Source: Stenotrophomonas terrae
Lineage (GTDB): Bacteria > Pseudomonadota > Gammaproteobacteria > Xanthomonadales > Xanthomonadaceae
DNA length: 55,216 bases
Assembly: GCF_001431465.1 (NCBI RefSeq)
Contig: NZ_LDJJ01000026.1
Span: 1-55,216, forward strand
Reading direction: 5' to 3'
Every line of letters starts with the position of its first letter. Position 1 is the stretch's first letter. Shown piece by piece: positions 17,135 through 27,625 of this stretch. Position numbers and translations under genes: made by a program. Under the pieces are notes generated by a model that ran no database searches, was not told the origin of the DNA, and saw only the letters and a list, made by a program, of their open reading frames with translations.

Positions 17135-17782
17135 ATGACCCGGTCTCCTGTGCGCGTTCTTATTGTCGACGACCACACCTTGGTTCGTGCTGGGCTTACC
17201 CGGCTGCTGCAGACATTTGACGGAATCCAGGTGGTGGCCGAAGCCAGCAATGCCGAACAGGCATTGGAAATGGCGCTTTTCCATGTACCGGACCTGATCC
17301 TGCTTGATCTCTCCCTGCCCGGCCGCTCCGGCCTGGAGGCACTGACCGACATCCGCCAGCGCCTGCCGCATGCGCGCGCGGTGATGATGTCCATGCATGA
17401 CGACGCCGCCCATGTGCGCGATGCACTGGACCGTGGCGCGGTCGGCTTTCTGGTCAAGGATGCGGCCCCGGCGGAACTGGAGCTGGCGCTGCGCGCCGCG
17501 CACGCCGGCCAGGTTTTCCTGAGCCCGCAGATCTCGGCAAAAATGCTGGCGCCGTTGATGAGCAAGGAGCGCGCTACCGGCATCGGCGCCCTGTCGCCAC
17601 GACAGAAGCAGATCCTGCGGCGCCTGGGCACCGGCCAGACCACCAAGGAAATCGCCGCGGACCTCGGCATCAGCATCAAGACGGTGGAGACCCATCGGGC
17701 GCGGATGATGGAATCACTGGGCTGCCGCCGCGCCAATGACCTGCTTTTGATGGCCGTGCGCCACGAAAACGAACTGGGTTGA
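17135..17782 (+). CDS. LuxR/NarL-type response regulator
   Basis: This 215-residue two-component regulator has a canonical receiver domain (VRVLIVDDHTLVRAGLTRLL, phospho-acceptor Asp in LILLDLSLPG, Ser in VMMSMHDD, Lys in GFLVKDAA) and a C-terminal LuxR helix-turn-helix (LSPRQKQILRRLGTGQTTKE, then ISIKTVETHRARMMESLG). The ATG at 17135 gives a proper receiver start; the upstream open frame adds 21 basic residues. No kinase gene is adjacent. It lies just before rpoN2, so it may regulate flagellar or sugar genes, which is inference. Confidence 0.88.
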   Translation: MTRSPVRVLIVDDHTLVRAGLTRLLQTFDGIQVVAEASNAEQALEMALFHVPDLILLDLSLPGRSGLEALTDIRQRLPHARAVMMSMHDDAAHVRDALDRGAVGFLVKDAAPAELELALRAAHAGQVFLSPQISAKMLAPLMSKERATGIGALSPRQKQILRRLGTGQTTKEIAADLGISIKTVETHRARMMESLGCRRANDLLLMAVRHENELG

Positions 17783-17875
17783 TGTCAGTAGTCCGGACAA
17801 AGTGAACCTGCGTCACGGAATCCGAAACCCGTCACCGATGTTGTCGGACTCATTGAAATCAACAAGTTGCAACAA

Positions 17876-17902
17876 GGCGCCGGCATTCGAGCGCCAATTT
17901 TT
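17876..17902 (+). terminator. Possible weak terminator after the response regulator gene
   Basis: A short GC-rich stem (GGCGC at 17876-17880, GCGCC at 17891-17895) is followed by AATTTTT. The stem is only five base pairs with a 10-base loop, so it is a weak candidate. Confidence 0.35.
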
Positions 17903-17910
17903 CGTCGCAA

Positions 17911-17941
17911 TGTAGGGGTTACACCTACATGAAGTAGGGGT
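17911..17941. promoter_or_regulatory. Repeated GTAGGGGT motif upstream of rpoN2 (candidate regulator site)
   Basis: Two direct copies of GTAGGGGT (17912-17919 and 17934-17941) flank a near-inverted copy ACACCTAC (17921-17928). The first and inverted copies form a dyad ATGTAGG-N7-CCTACAT (17910-17930). The site lies in the 261-base gap before rpoN2 (start 18044), which has no other gene. Such a dyad is typical of a transcription-factor site; the factor is unknown. Confidence 0.5.
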
Positions 17942-18043
17942 GTTTATGACAGCTATCAGGTCGACACCTATTACCGCCCCGACATGAAGCACGCAAGATG
18001 CGTTCCACAACGCGCCGATCAACCGGGCGCAACGGGAACCTGC

Positions 18044-19453
18044 ATGAAAGCCGTACTGTCTACCCAGCTGGGCCAACAACTCCACCTCACGCCTGCGCTG
18101 CTGCAATCGATCCGTTTGCTGCAGCTCAATGGCATGCAGTTGGAGCTGGAAGTACGTCAGGCGCTGGAGAACAACCCGTTGCTGGAACTGCAGGAGCTGG
18201 CCGAAGACGTGCCGGCGACCGTTGCCGCTGACAGCGCCCAAACCGACACCGCCGCCTTCGACGAACTGCCCGAAAGCAATCTGTGGGATGTCCCCGGCGC
18301 CAGCTGGAATGCCGACGACGAGGACCGCATGGCCCGCGTGGCCGCCGGCGAATCCACCGATCCGCAGCTGCGCGTGCTCAATGCGCTGGCGCTGGAACTG
18401 GACGAGGCCGATCTGGCCGTGGCCGCTTTCTGGCTGGAACACTGCGACGAGGCAGGTTATTTGCAGGCACCACTGGCACAGCTGAGCCAGCTGGCCAGCG
18501 CCCGCCTTGATCGGACCGGCGCCGATATCGAAGCCATCCGCCAGCGCCTGCTCCTGGGCGAACCTGCCGGCATGGCCGCAGTGGATCTGCATGAGTGCCT
18601 GCTGGCCCAGCTCACCGCCCTGCCCGGCCTGGTAGCCGCGCGCCATCTGGCCTGCCGCCTGCTCGATGCCGACATGCAATTGCTGGCCAACCATGACTAT
18701 GCGGCGCTGGCGCAGGCGCTGGACGCGGAAGTCGCCGACATCCAGGAAGCCTTCCGGCTGATTCTTTCGCTGCAGCCGCGGCCGGGCGAAACCCTGCTGC
18801 CCCAGCAGGAAGCCAGCGTCATCCCGGACGTGGTGGCCTGGCATGCCGACGGCCAGTGGCGGGTCGCGCTGAATCCGGCCACCACGCCGCGTCTGGCGAT
18901 CAATAGCAGCTATGAGCGGGTTGTCGCCGACAGCAGTGGCGAGTCGGCCCAGCCGCTGCGCGAAATGCTGCACGAAGCCCGCTGGCTGACCCGTGGCCTG
19001 TCGATGCGTTACGACACCCTGCTGCGCACCGCGCGGGTCATCGTCGAGCGCCAGGCCGCGTTTCTGGTCAATGGCGATGAATGCATGGCGCCATTGACCC
19101 TGAAGGAAGTCGCCGACCTGATCGGCATGCACGAATCCACGGTCTCGCGGATCACCTCGGGCAAGTACCTGCAGACCCCGCGCGGCACCTTTGAACTGAA
19201 GCACTTTTTCGCCGTACGCCTGGAAGGCGCCACCGTCTCCGGCCAGGCCGTCAAGGCAATGGTCAAGCGCCTGATCGACGCCGAACCGCCCGCCCGCCCA
19301 CTCGCCGACGAGGCCATTGCCGGCCTGTTGTCACGTCAGGGAGTGAACATTGCACGCCGGACCGTCGCAAAATACCGCGAACAGCTTGATATCGCCCCGG
19401 CGCGCGAACGTCGCCGCCAGAGCAGCAAGCCCCAGCTGGCCCGTGTGGGCTGA
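18044..19453 (+). CDS. rpoN: RNA polymerase sigma-54 factor (RpoN2, flagellar copy)
   Basis: Sigma-54 directs RNA polymerase to -24/-12 promoters and needs an AAA+ activator. The 469-residue protein has region I at the start (LSTQLGQQLHLTPALLQSIR, then LLQLNGMQLELE), the core-binding middle, and the C-terminal RpoN box ARRTVAKYRE (about residues 437-446). The ATG at 18044 is chosen because the upstream extension lacks similarity. Xanthomonads normally keep two rpoN genes, and this copy next to fleQ is the flagellar one; the chromosomal partner lies outside the window. It is 14 bases from the next gene. Confidence 0.95.
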   Translation: MKAVLSTQLGQQLHLTPALLQSIRLLQLNGMQLELEVRQALENNPLLELQELAEDVPATVAADSAQTDTAAFDELPESNLWDVPGASWNADDEDRMARVAAGESTDPQLRVLNALALELDEADLAVAAFWLEHCDEAGYLQAPLAQLSQLASARLDRTGADIEAIRQRLLLGEPAGMAAVDLHECLLAQLTALPGLVAARHLACRLLDADMQLLANHDYAALAQALDAEVADIQEAFRLILSLQPRPGETLLPQQEASVIPDVVAWHADGQWRVALNPATTPRLAINSSYERVVADSSGESAQPLREMLHEARWLTRGLSMRYDTLLRTARVIVERQAAFLVNGDECMAPLTLKEVADLIGMHESTVSRITSGKYLQTPRGTFELKHFFAVRLEGATVSGQAVKAMVKRLIDAEPPARPLADEAIAGLLSRQGVNIARRTVAKYREQLDIAPARERRRQSSKPQLARVG

Positions 19454-19467
19454 GACCAAGGATTCCA

Positions 19468-19840
19468 ATGAACAAGCTCACCGTAGTGCTGGTCGACGAC
19501 CATGAAGGCTTCATCAACGCCGCCATGCGCCATTTCCGCAAGATCGATTGGCTGGAAGTGGTAGGCAGTGCCGCCAACGGCCTGGAAGCGATCGAGCGTT
19601 CCGAAGCCCTGCGCCCGCAGGTGGTGCTGATGGACCTGGCCATGCCGGAAATGGGCGGCCTGCAGGCCACGCGCCTGATCAAGACCCAGGACCAGCCCCC
19701 CTACATCGTCATCGCCAGCCATTTTGATGACGCCGAGCATCGCGAACACGCGTTGCGCGCCGGTGCTGACAACTTCGTCAGCAAGCTGTCCTACATCCAG
19801 GAAGTCATGCCCATCCTGGAAAGTCTCAAGGTGCAGGAAC

Positions 19841-19848
<8 letters not shown>
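19468..19848 (+). CDS. Single-domain response regulator (receiver only)
   Basis: This 126-residue protein is a stand-alone CheY-like receiver: acidic pair in LTVVLVDDHEGF, phospho-acceptor Asp in VVLMDLAMPEMGG, Ser in IASHFDD in place of the Thr/Ser switch, and Lys in FVSKLSY. There is no output domain. It sits between rpoN2 and fleQ, overlapping the fleQ start by eight bases. It may act with FleQ or in phosphorelay; no kinase is nearby. Confidence 0.85.
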
Positions 19849-21328
<1,480 letters not shown>

Positions 21329-21338
21329 CAACACCATG

Positions 21339-21359
21339 GCCGGCGACGCTTTCGCCGGC
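21339..21359. terminator. Hairpin after fleQ
   Basis: GCCGGCGA (21339-21346), 5-base loop, TCGCCGGC (21352-21359). It lies 10 bases after the fleQ stop codon. No T-run follows, so it may be an imperfect terminator. Confidence 0.5.
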
Positions 21360-21423
21360 AAATGATCACGCCCGGACGGTTGCCGCACTCTTACGTGCAT
21401 CTGCTGAAGTAGCCGACCCGGCG

Positions 21424-21439
21424 CGGCATGAATCTTGCA
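21424..21439 (+). promoter_or_regulatory. Sigma-54 promoter for the sugar island (rfbF)
   Basis: CGGCATGAATCTTGCA has the GGCA -24 core, TTGCA -12 element and exact GG-N10-GC spacing. It lies 55 bases before the rfbF ATG at 21495. This is the main sequence link between the sugar genes and the flagellar regulon. Confidence 0.8.
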
Positions 21440-21494
21440 GCGTCATTCACATCATTCGCTGCCCTGCCTGCACATGAAGCCCGCCGTTACTGGA

Positions 21495-22265
21495 ATGAAA
21501 GCCGTCATCCTGGCCGGAGGCCTGGGAACCCGCATCAGCGAGGAGTCCCACCTGCGCCCCAAGCCGATGATCGAGATCGGCGGCAAGCCGATCATCTGGC
21601 ACATCATGAAGCTCTACACGCATTTCGGTATCACCGACTTCGTCGTGTGCCTGGGCTACAAGGGCTATGTGATCAAGGAGTACTTCGCCAACTACTTCCT
21701 GCACATGTCCGATGTCACCTTCGACATGGCCGAAAACCGCATGCAGATCCACAACCGCAACGCCGAACCGTGGCGGGTGACGCTGGTGGATACCGGTGAC
21801 AGCACCTCCACCGGTGGCCGCCTGAAGCGTGCACGCGAGTACCTGGGCAACGACACGTTCTGCCTGACCTATGGCGATGGTGTGGCCGACATCGACATTT
21901 CCAGCCTGGTCGACTTCCATCGTCAGCACGGTCGTCTGGCCACGGTGACCGCCGTGCAGCCGCCAGGTCGGTTTGGTGCATTGGATATCACCGGCACGCA
22001 GGTATGCGGCTTCAAGGAAAAACCGCTGGGCGATGGCGCCTGGATAAACGGTGGTTTCTTCGTGCTGGAGCCGGGCGTATTCGATTACATCGAAGGCGAT
22101 GCCACCACCTGGGAGCAGGAACCGATGCGCCAGCTGGCCGATGAAGGCCAGCTGATGTCCTTCCTCCATCACGGGTTCTGGCAGCCGATGGACACCCTGC
22201 GTGACAAAACGCGGCTCGAGGAACGTTGGTCGTTGGGCAAGGCGGAGTGGAAACTGTGGCAGTGA
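21495..22265 (+). CDS. rfbF: Glucose-1-phosphate cytidylyltransferase
   Basis: This enzyme makes CDP-glucose from glucose-1-phosphate and CTP, the first step to CDP-3,6-dideoxyhexoses. The 256-residue length fits the family (about 257). It starts [20 protein letters not shown], with [20 protein letters not shown] next, and has [18 protein letters not shown]. The frame is open to 21435, with an alternative ATG at 21474; 21495 is chosen on family length. It overlaps rfbG by four bases. Confidence 0.96.
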   Translation: MKAVILAGGLGTRISEESHLRPKPMIEIGGKPIIWHIMKLYTHFGITDFVVCLGYKGYVIKEYFANYFLHMSDVTFDMAENRMQIHNRNAEPWRVTLVDTGDSTSTGGRLKRAREYLGNDTFCLTYGDGVADIDISSLVDFHRQHGRLATVTAVQPPGRFGALDITGTQVCGFKEKPLGDGAWINGGFFVLEPGVFDYIEGDATTWEQEPMRQLADEGQLMSFLHHGFWQPMDTLRDKTRLEERWSLGKAEWKLWQ

Positions 22266-23320
22266 CTTCGGATTTCTGGCGCGGGCGCCGGGTCTTCATT
22301 ACCGGCCACACCGGCTTCAAGGGCAGTTGGCTGGCGCTGTGGCTGCGCCAGCTGGGCGCCGATGTTCATGGCTACGCCCTGCACGCAGCGGACGGTGATT
22401 CGATGTGGCAGGCGACCGGGCTGGCCGACCTGATCGGCGGTGAACTGGCCGACATCCGCGACGCCGAGCGTTTGACCGCCGCAATGGCGCGGCAACAACC
22501 CGAACTGGTGCTGCATCTTGCTGCGCAGCCTTTGGTGCGCGAGTCCTACCGGACGCCTGCAGACACCTGGTCGACCAATGTCACCGGCACTCTCAATGTG
22601 CTGCAGGCGGTGCGCCAATGCGACAGCGTTCGCGCCGTGCTCGTGGTCACCACCGACAAGTGCTATGACAACCGCGAGTGGGTATGGCCCTACCGCGAGC
22701 AGGACGCCCTGGGCGGCCACGACCCCTATAGCAGCAGCAAGGCTGCCGTTGAGCTGTTGTGCGCCTCCTGGCGCGCGTCCTTCCTGCAGGCGCAGGGAGT
22801 GGCGCTGGCGACCGCACGCGCCGGCAATGTGATCGGCGGCGGTGATTGGTCAGCGGAACGGCTGCTGCCCGACATCCTGCGCCAATGGCAACACGATCAG
22901 CCCGTCACCCTGCGCTACCCCGGCGCCACCCGCCCCTGGCAGCACGTGCTTGAACCCCTGCACGGCTATCTGCTGCTTGCGCAGGCGCTGTTGAATGGCC
23001 AACACGGCGCAGATTCGGCATGGAATTTCGGTCCGGATACCGCCGATGTCGCCAGTGTCGGTGCCGTCGTCGCGCAGTTGGCGGCGCTGTGGCCGGGCAA
23101 GCCGCAATGGCAGATCGACGCCACACCGCAACCGCACGAGGCCGGTTTGCTGGCCCTGGATTCGGCCAAGGCACGGCACTTGCTTGCATGGAAACCACGA
23201 TGGTCGCTGCCGCAGGCACTGGCGCAGACCGTGCGCTGGCACCAGGCATGGCAAGCCGGCGAAGACATGCAGCGTCACACACTCACCCAGATCGAAGATT
23301 TCCAGAACAGCACGCGATGA
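22262..23320 (+). CDS. rfbG: CDP-glucose 4,6-dehydratase
   Basis: This NAD-dependent short-chain dehydrogenase turns CDP-glucose into CDP-4-keto-6-deoxyglucose. The 352-residue protein has the nucleotide-binding motif ([20 protein letters not shown]) and the catalytic Tyr-x3-Lys in [13 protein letters not shown] (near residue 156). [20 protein letters not shown] is a family signature. A GTG start overlapping the rfbF stop (GTGA) is chosen; another GTG lies two codons upstream. Its stop overlaps the rfbH ATG. Confidence 0.95.
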   Translation: MTSDFWRGRRVFITGHTGFKGSWLALWLRQLGADVHGYALHAADGDSMWQATGLADLIGGELADIRDAERLTAAMARQQPELVLHLAAQPLVRESYRTPADTWSTNVTGTLNVLQAVRQCDSVRAVLVVTTDKCYDNREWVWPYREQDALGGHDPYSSSKAAVELLCASWRASFLQAQGVALATARAGNVIGGGDWSAERLLPDILRQWQHDQPVTLRYPGATRPWQHVLEPLHGYLLLAQALLNGQHGADSAWNFGPDTADVASVGAVVAQLAALWPGKPQWQIDATPQPHEAGLLALDSAKARHLLAWKPRWSLPQALAQTVRWHQAWQAGEDMQRHTLTQIEDFQNSTR

Positions 23321-24663
23321 ACCACGACGAACTCCAGCTGCGCCATCAGATCGCCGAACTGGTCGGGCAATACGCCGACCGACACCTGGCCGCACCTGCC
23401 TTTGTGCCCGGCAGCAGCACGGTGGCACCGTCCGGCAAGGTCATAGGCGCCCCCGAGCTGAAGTCGATGATGGAGGCCGTGCTGGATGGCTGGCTGACCA
23501 CCGGACGCTTCAACGAGGCCTTCGAGAAGAAGCTGTCACGCTACCTCGGCATCCGCAACGTACTCACCACCAACTCGGGCTCTTCCGCCAACCTGCTGGC
23601 GTTCTCGGCATTGACCTCGCCGCGCCTTGGCGAACGCGCCATCGGCAAGGGCGATGAGGTGATCGGCGTCGCCGCCGGCTTCCCGACCACGGTCAATCCG
23701 ATTCTTCAATGCGGTGCGGTGCCGGTATTCGTCGATGTCGAGCTGGGCACCTACAACGTCAACGCCGAGCTGATCGAAGCGGCGATCACTCCGCGTACGC
23801 GCGCGATCATGCTCGCGCATACGCTGGGCAACCCATTCAACCTGGCCGTTGTACGCGAGCTGTGCGACCGCCATGGGCTGTGGCTGATCGAGGACTGCTG
23901 TGACGCGCTGGGCTCCACCTACAACGGCAAGCTGGTTGGCAGCTTCGGCGATATCGGCACCTTGAGCTTCTATCCAGCCCATCACATCACCATGGGCGAA
24001 GGTGGCGCGGTGTTCACCGGCTCGCCGCGCCTGAAGCGCATCATCGAATCTTTCCGTGACTGGGGCCGCGATTGCTATTGCGGGCCGGGCACCGACAATA
24101 CCTGCGGGCAGCGCTTCGACTGGCAGCTGGGCGGCCTGCCGGAAGGCTACGACCACAAGTACACCTACTCGCACCTCGGCTACAACCTGAAGATCACCGA
24201 CATGCAGGCCGCCTGTGCACTGGCACAGATGGATCGCCTGGAGGGCTTCATTGCCGCGCGCAAACGCAACTTTGCCTGGTTGCACCAGCGTCTTTCCGGC
24301 AGCACTGAACAATTGATTCTTCCGCATGCCACGCCCGGCAGCGATCCCTCCTGGTTCGGCTTCCCGATCACCCTGCGTGATGGCAGCGGCGTGCTGCGCG
24401 AAGACCTGTTGCGCCACCTGGACAGCCACAAGATCGGCACCCGCCTGCTGTTTGCCGGCAACCTGACCCGCCAGCCTTACATGCAGGGCCAGAACTACCG
24501 GGTCAGCGGTGAGCTGCCGGTGACCGACAAGGTCATGAAAGACACCTTCTGGATCGGTCTGTGGCCGGGCCTGAGCGAAGACCAGCTTGACTACGCCGCC
24601 AGTTGCATCGAGAGCGGACTGGCCAGCACTTCCGCGTCGTCACGCGCCCAGGCATCTGTATGA
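23317..24663 (+). CDS. rfbH: CDP-4-keto-6-deoxyglucose-3-dehydratase (E1, RfbH)
   Basis: E1 removes the C3 hydroxyl from CDP-4-keto-6-deoxyglucose using pyridoxamine phosphate and a [2Fe-2S] cluster. The 448-residue protein has the signature HHITMGEGG, where a His (H222 or H223) replaces the usual PLP-binding Lys. Cysteines 195, 253, 255 and 263 reproduce the spacing C-X57-C-X-C-X7-C known for the Yersinia enzyme's iron-sulfur ligands. Hence both cofactors are predicted to be present. Its usual electron partner, E3 reductase (ddhD/ascD), is not in the window. Confidence 0.95.
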   Translation: MNHDELQLRHQIAELVGQYADRHLAAPAFVPGSSTVAPSGKVIGAPELKSMMEAVLDGWLTTGRFNEAFEKKLSRYLGIRNVLTTNSGSSANLLAFSALTSPRLGERAIGKGDEVIGVAAGFPTTVNPILQCGAVPVFVDVELGTYNVNAELIEAAITPRTRAIMLAHTLGNPFNLAVVRELCDRHGLWLIEDCCDALGSTYNGKLVGSFGDIGTLSFYPAHHITMGEGGAVFTGSPRLKRIIESFRDWGRDCYCGPGTDNTCGQRFDWQLGGLPEGYDHKYTYSHLGYNLKITDMQAACALAQMDRLEGFIAARKRNFAWLHQRLSGSTEQLILPHATPGSDPSWFGFPITLRDGSGVLREDLLRHLDSHKIGTRLLFAGNLTRQPYMQGQNYRVSGELPVTDKVMKDTFWIGLWPGLSEDQLDYAASCIESGLASTSASSRAQASV

Positions 24664-25808
24664 GCCCTGCCCTCGTCGCCAGTCACGGGATTCCCCGCGA
24701 ACACATCCAGCAGACAGGCACCGTTGTGGTGATGGGTGCTGGCAACATGCTGCAGATGGCCGAACCCTGGCTTCGTGCCAACTTCGCACTCACCCACATC
24801 AGCGACAACCATGCTGATGCGGCGCAGCGCTATCCGCACTATCTGTACGTGCCACCGCAGCAGCTGAGTACGCTCGATCGCCCATTCGTCATCGTAACCA
24901 CCTCACGCGCCCACTATCCGGAAATCAATGCGCAGTTGAGCGGGCTAGGCATCACGCATTGCCTGTTGGACGACATCATCGGCTTTCAGGCGGATATCTA
25001 CCCGGTCATCGATGTTGCGTCGTTGTCGGCACCCTACTCTGACCCGTATGGCAACAGCATCGAATGGGAAGGCGAAGTCCCTCCCAATCTAAGCGTTCGC
25101 TTTGGGCGTGACGGCAAGGACGGCAGACAGCCGCTGAGCGCGGGCAGAAATCGGCTGCGGATCGGCGCTGGCTGTCACTTCAACGGTAGCAACAAGATTA
25201 CTTTCCTCGGTGAAGGATCCTGCGTCGATCTGGGGGCGGGCACCTGGATGGCTGGCGATTTCAGCGTCACCGCGAGCAGCAATGCCCGCTTCAAGACGGG
25301 TGAGCGTTGCACATTCGAAGCACTCATCGCCGATGTACACGAAGGCGAGATTACATTCGGCGACGACTGCATGGTATCGGTGCAGGTGCACCTGCAGCAG
25401 ACCGATTCCCACCCCATCTTCGATGCCAGCAGCGGCGAGCGCGTAAACCACGGCAAGCATATCCGCATCGGCAACCATGTCTGGATCGGCTACCAGGCAT
25501 TCCTGCTTGGAGGTTGCCAGATCGGCGACGACTGCATCATCGGCGCACGCGCGGTCACTGCTGGCAAGTTCGCCCCAGGCACGGTTCTTGCTGGCAGTCC
25601 TGCACGGGTGATCCGCGACAACGTCACTTGGCGCAAAGATGAACTGACCTGTTCGCCCACCCTACTCCACCTCTCGGACTGCAAGCCAAGCCCAACAGCC
25701 ATGATCCAGTCAATTGCAGGAACCCGCATGGATACTGCCCAGGCTCTCCCCGCCTTTCACCATCAACACACCCGCTTCTCGTCGGGCGATGCGGGCGTGC
25801 GTCGATGA
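24660..25808 (+). CDS. Left-handed beta-helix acyltransferase with N-terminal Rossmann-like domain
   Basis: This 382-residue protein probably acylates a sugar nucleotide or glycan. Residues about 15-115 start with a nucleotide-binding-like segment ([20 protein letters not shown]). The second half is a hexapeptide-repeat (LbH) transferase with the typical [20 protein letters not shown], then [19 protein letters not shown] and [12 protein letters not shown], as in maltose/galactoside O-acetyltransferases. The active-site-like His lies in [12 protein letters not shown]. The C-terminal tail of about 50 residues has no clear homology. It overlaps rfbH and the next gene by four bases each, so it is part of the same transcript. 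Confidence 0.8.
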   Translation: MSPALVASHGIPREHIQQTGTVVVMGAGNMLQMAEPWLRANFALTHISDNHADAAQRYPHYLYVPPQQLSTLDRPFVIVTTSRAHYPEINAQLSGLGITHCLLDDIIGFQADIYPVIDVASLSAPYSDPYGNSIEWEGEVPPNLSVRFGRDGKDGRQPLSAGRNRLRIGAGCHFNGSNKITFLGEGSCVDLGAGTWMAGDFSVTASSNARFKTGERCTFEALIADVHEGEITFGDDCMVSVQVHLQQTDSHPIFDASSGERVNHGKHIRIGNHVWIGYQAFLLGGCQIGDDCIIGARAVTAGKFAPGTVLAGSPARVIRDNVTWRKDELTCSPTLLHLSDCKPSPTAMIQSIAGTRMDTAQALPAFHHQHTRFSSGDAGVRR

Positions 25809-27625
25809 GCGATTCCCGGAAAGCCACGGTCTCCTCTCAGATTGCCGATTGGCTGGCAGATCGTGGCGTAGAGCAGGTGTTTGCCGTCACAGGCGGTGGC
25901 GCCATGTTCCTCAATCAGGCATTGGGAACCAATCCAAGGCTGCGTTGCACGTACATGCACCATGAGCAGGCCTGTGCAATGGCTGCCGAAGGCTATGCGC
26001 GTATCGCCGGCAAGCCAGCCGTGGTCAATGTGACCACGGGGCCCGGCGGCATCAACGCGCTCAATGGCGTGTTTGGCGCATTCACCGATTCCATTCCCAT
26101 GCTGGTTCTCTCAGGCCAGGTAAAGCGGGAAACCGCCTTGGATCACCGGCCGATAGCCGGCCTGCGCCAGTTGGGCGACCAGGAAGCACCAATCGTTGCG
26201 ATGGCCGCCCCTGTCTGCAAGCGCGCGGTCGCCATTGGCGAGCTCGCTGAGCTTGAGACGGAACTGCCGCTCGCGTTCGCGCTGGCCACCGAAGGTCGGC
26301 CCGGCCCGGTGTGGCTGGATATTCCATTGGACCTGCAAGGTGCGGTTGCTGATGTAAGTTTCCCGGCAACGGCAGCCCGCGCGGCGGCGGCTCCGGCATC
26401 GCAGCTGAGCGAAGACTGCAGGGATATCGTTGGACGACTGCTCGCCGCACACCGCCCTGTCATCCTCGCCGGCACTGGCGTAAGGCTCAGCGGTGCTGAA
26501 GCAGCGCTGCTCGCGTTTGCCGAACGCCATGGCATTCCGCTGGCCACGGCATGGACGCACGATCTGATCGCCAGCGATCATCCCTTGTTCGCCGGCCGCC
26601 CTGGCACCATCGGTACCCGGCCAGGCAACTTCGCCGTGCAGAATGCGGACCTGGTCATCACCATCGGCTCTCGCCTGAATATCCGCCAGACCAGCTACAA
26701 CTGGGATGCGTTTGCCGCCCGCGCATACACCGTCCACGTCGACATCGATCAAGCCGAGCTGGACAAACCCAGCCTGCGTACCGATCTGCGCGTAAATGCC
26801 GATGCAGGCGAGTTTCTCACCACGCTGCAGGCCAGCCTCGAGAATACGACGCTGCCAGGCTACGCACCTTGGGCAGACTGGCTGCGCAACCTGCGCAGTC
26901 GGTTCCCCTCCATCTCCCAGGCCCAGCAGCAGGCACCTTCGATCAATCCTTATGCATTGGTTGAACGCGTGTTCCGGCAGCTACGTGCTGATGACATCAT
27001 CGTCTGCGGCAACGCTTCAGCCTGCATCCTGCCTTTCCAGGTAGGCGCATTGCAGGCGCAGCAGCGCATGTTCAGCAATTCCGGCTCTGCATCGATGGGC
27101 TACGATCTTCCGGCCGCTATCGGCGCTGCACTGGCAGCGCCCGAGCGGCGAGTGATCTGCTTTGCCGGCGATGGCAGCCTGCAGATGAACGTGCAGGAGC
27201 TGCAGACCCTGCGCACGTTGGGTCTCAATGTGGTGATCGTGGTACTGGACAACCAGGGCTACCTGTCCATCCGCCAGACCCACGAGAACTTCTTCGGCAC
27301 CGTAGTCGGCGCCACCGCCAACAGCGGCGTCGAGTTCCCGGACTACACACGGCTGGCGACGGCATACGGGATCCCCGCTATCGCTGTGCGCGAGCCCAAC
27401 GAACTGCCGTTGTTGGACTCCGCACTCGCCGCAGACGGTCCCGCGCTGCTACATGTTCATGTGGACCCGCAGCAGGAATTTGAACCGCGGATCAAATCGC
27501 GACGCGACGCCAATGGCGCGTTCCATACGCCGGAACTCGATGACATGTTCCCGTTCCTGGATGTCGAGCAATTGCAGGACATCCGCGCGCAGGCAGCGGC
27601 TATCCGCCAGGTAACGCAGCCATGA
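25805..27625 (+). CDS. Thiamine-diphosphate-dependent enzyme, acetolactate synthase-like (possible YerE-type)
   Basis: The 606-residue protein has the three-domain fold of acetolactate synthase. The catalytic Glu is in HHEQACAMAAEGYARIAG (near residue 54). The ThDP motif is GDGSLQMNV (near 455) with DNQGY at 482. Since it lies next to rfbFGH and not ilv genes, it resembles YerE of the yersiniose pathway, which adds a two-carbon unit from pyruvate to a CDP-3,6-dideoxy-4-ketohexose. That assignment is inference; a standard acetolactate synthase would need an IlvN-like partner, not seen here. It overlaps both neighbours by four bases. Confidence 0.8.
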   Translation: MSDSRKATVSSQIADWLADRGVEQVFAVTGGGAMFLNQALGTNPRLRCTYMHHEQACAMAAEGYARIAGKPAVVNVTTGPGGINALNGVFGAFTDSIPMLVLSGQVKRETALDHRPIAGLRQLGDQEAPIVAMAAPVCKRAVAIGELAELETELPLAFALATEGRPGPVWLDIPLDLQGAVADVSFPATAARAAAAPASQLSEDCRDIVGRLLAAHRPVILAGTGVRLSGAEAALLAFAERHGIPLATAWTHDLIASDHPLFAGRPGTIGTRPGNFAVQNADLVITIGSRLNIRQTSYNWDAFAARAYTVHVDIDQAELDKPSLRTDLRVNADAGEFLTTLQASLENTTLPGYAPWADWLRNLRSRFPSISQAQQQAPSINPYALVERVFRQLRADDIIVCGNASACILPFQVGALQAQQRMFSNSGSASMGYDLPAAIGAALAAPERRVICFAGDGSLQMNVQELQTLRTLGLNVVIVVLDNQGYLSIRQTHENFFGTVVGATANSGVEFPDYTRLATAYGIPAIAVREPNELPLLDSALAADGPALLHVHVDPQQEFEPRIKSRRDANGAFHTPELDDMFPFLDVEQLQDIRAQAAAIRQVTQP

